Assembly (NCBI GenBank): GCA_032127265.1
Contig: JAQAZP010000250.1
Coordinates: 1-24,458, forward strand
Length of the DNA stretch: 24,458 bases
Direction: 5' to 3'
Source: JAQAZP01 sp032127265
Lineage (GTDB): Bacteria; Acidobacteriota; JAQAZP01
Below are positions 23,258 through 24,458 of the stretch, one piece after another (within the stretch, counting starts at the first letter, position 1; every line of letters starts with the position of its first letter). The notes under the pieces were generated by a model. It did no database searches. It was not told where the DNA came from and saw only the letters and a list, made by a program, of their open reading frames with translations. Made by a program: the position numbers and the translations under genes.

Positions 23258-24319
23258 GGTGCTTCGTTCACGAACTGTTGCTACGCCGCCTGACGAAGCC
23301 GATCCCCTGCCCTACCTCGTCTAAATACAACCACCATTCCAACGACAACGAAAATCCTCACGACCTCCACGGCCGTAAACACCTCTCGGAAGGACAGTCG
23401 CCGGCTCGCCAACCCAGCTTGCATCGCCGGCGTCCTCATCTCCTGACCAAATCTCAACGATCGGTGAGGCCGTATAAAGTTGTAGTAGCACTGAAGGAGA
23501 TCCAGATGATGCTCGAGATTTTCTGCCACTCGTGCGTGGCATACGCTCTTGCGATAAAGATAAGCCGATCCTTGCCTGATCGTCAAGTTTAATCTCTCGA
23601 TGAAAGAGGTGTTCAGCTTCGACGAGTCCTCCGATCGGAGAAGGGCTTCCTCGAGCTGCCAGCGGGAACCGATGACCCGATACCGATCAACCTTGATAAC
23701 ACGGTCCTTGCGCCTCATCTTCATCACAACGCCATACACACAGCCATAGCCGAAGATCTGACGGATCACCCGAGCGTAATACTTGAAGCCATCGGTGGTT
23801 ATCAGTGGGAGTTCTGTGAATGTACTCCGGCTGACCGTATCATTCAGAAGCCGCTTTGTATTGGCGTAACTGCGTCTGCCCACGACGGTCGAAACCCACA
23901 ACCGGGACCAAACTTCCATGGACGCGAAGATCCACGTTTGATGCTGCTTGCGTTGTATAAAAGTCCGGATTTCGTCGGCTTGTAGCTCCGTAAGAACATA
24001 CTTGCTCAACCTGAAGTCGTTGAATCTCTCAGCCGCGGCGGCGGCCCTCTCCAGCCAACGGGCCACCGTGTTCCAGGAGAGTCCTTTGAGCCGGGCGACG
24101 GAGGATTTGCTTACGCCTTCAACAGACAGATGAACCACTTCATCAAAGGCTTTCCGGCAGGTCTGCAGCCTGTAATATGGGGTTCCGGTGTTTGAGCTGA
24201 AGGTCTTGCCGCAAGCCAGGCAGCGATACCGACGACGCAGGCCGTGCTTAGTTCTCATGAATCCGTGGCGGGCGATATTACCGTGGTTTGTCTTCCCAAA
24301 GTCATGACATCCGGCGTAG
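23258..24319 (-). mobile_element. IS1-like insertion sequence, copy 2, cut at its 5' side
   Basis: The left inverted repeat is GGTGCTTCGTTCACGAACTG at 23258, then TTGCT. It matches copy 1 at 19313, and the transposase stop again falls inside the repeat. Homology continues to about 24319, where the sequence switches to TGTCAACACCGG. The right inverted repeat and transposase leader are missing from the window. Confidence 0.8.
23281..24258 (-). pseudogene. IS1-like transposase, 5'-truncated
   Basis: The first usable start is ATG 24258 (MRTKHGLRRRYRCLACGKTF, 325 residues). Upstream codons still read like the family (GCHDFGKTNHGNIARHGF) but meet a TGA at the junction near 24320, so the first zinc-ligand cysteine and the native start are lost. 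The rest is intact, including ELQADEIRTF, TTDGFKYY and SFIERLNLTIRQ. A shortened protein might be made from 24258, but with half a zinc ribbon it is probably inactive. Roughly 80% of residues match copy 1, so the two are old relatives, not a recent duplication. Confidence 0.75.
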
Positions 24320-24458
24320 TGTCAACACCGGTTTCGTTTTGGACAGATTCACCGGTTAGGATTTGACACATTTTGGTTCGTGTCATCCCCTCCTTTCTGC
24401 CTCTCCAAGCTCATTGGATTGATCCCTGCCTCCCGGTGCTGACGGAGCCTGTAGCTCT
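24320..24458. mobile_element. Probable end of an IS21-type element, continuing past the window
   Basis: The stretch begins TGTCAA and contains two direct copies of CACCGGTT...GACA (24326-24345 and 24350 onward). It then has GACACATTTTGGTTCGTGTC, a spaced inverted pair. Multiple repeated sites just inside a TGTCA terminus are typical of IS21-family ends. No coding region is in view, so the family call is tentative. Confidence 0.5.

Noticed and set aside
19313..24319. Composite transposon carrying the FG-GAP gene between two IS1-like copies
   Set aside because: The two transposases differ at about 20% of residues, one is truncated, and no flanking duplication is seen. They look like independent old insertions.

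Overview
The window is mostly high-GC bacterial DNA. The organism is Gram-negative: there is a 14-repeat FG-GAP protein with a signal peptide and an 896-residue TonB-dependent outer-membrane receptor with an N-terminal carboxypeptidase-regulatory-like domain and a plug. The style fits an uncultured FCB-group or deltaproteobacteria-like lineage, but this is a guess from gene families and no marker gene fixes the taxon. No tRNA, rRNA or CRISPR array was found.

Layout. (1) 1-1176 (-): the N-terminal part of a secreted cyanophycinase-like S51 peptidase, running off the left edge. (2) 1535-4225 (+): the TonB-dependent receptor, divergent from the peptidase. (3) 4299-4994 (-): a small secreted protein of unknown function. 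(4) 5582-7927 (+): a secreted alpha/beta-hydrolase (lipase-like) whose last ~122 residues form a domain shared with the FG-GAP protein at the other end of the window. (5) 8448-15343 (+): a tightly packed signalling operon. It holds a truncated cytidylate-kinase-like gene, a membrane histidine kinase, a TauE/SafE-type permease, a TIGR02186-like membrane-anchored protein, a PEP-synthase-like phosphotransfer protein fused to a receiver domain, and a free receiver protein. (6) 15374-17886: a complete IS66-family element immediately downstream of the operon. (7) 18216-19241 (-): an AT-rich secreted gene unlike its neighbours. (8) 19313-20508: a complete IS1-like element. (9) 20632-23166 (+): the FG-GAP/VCBS protein. 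(10) 23258-24319: a second IS1-like element, cut at its 5' side by what looks like the end of an IS21-type element that continues past the right edge.

How it fits together. The operon in 8694-15343 reads as one signalling unit. The kinase senses a periplasmic or membrane signal, two receiver domains are probable phosphoryl acceptors, and a PEP-synthase-like protein without the usual PEP/pyruvate barrel could add an ATP-fed phosphohistidine step. The permease and the TIGR02186-like protein are the likely membrane partners. The hydrolase and FG-GAP protein look like exported proteins that share a C-terminal tag or surface domain.

Several unlabelled repeats link the regions. A ~104-bp element lies at 1356-1459 and 18099-18202, with a diverged copy at 20528-20632. 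A 28-bp part of the same unit recurs at 5385-5412. An IS1-like end relic lies at 8112-8225, and a decayed copy of the shared C-terminal-domain coding end lies at 5473-5544. Together they show a region repeatedly rearranged by insertion and deletion.
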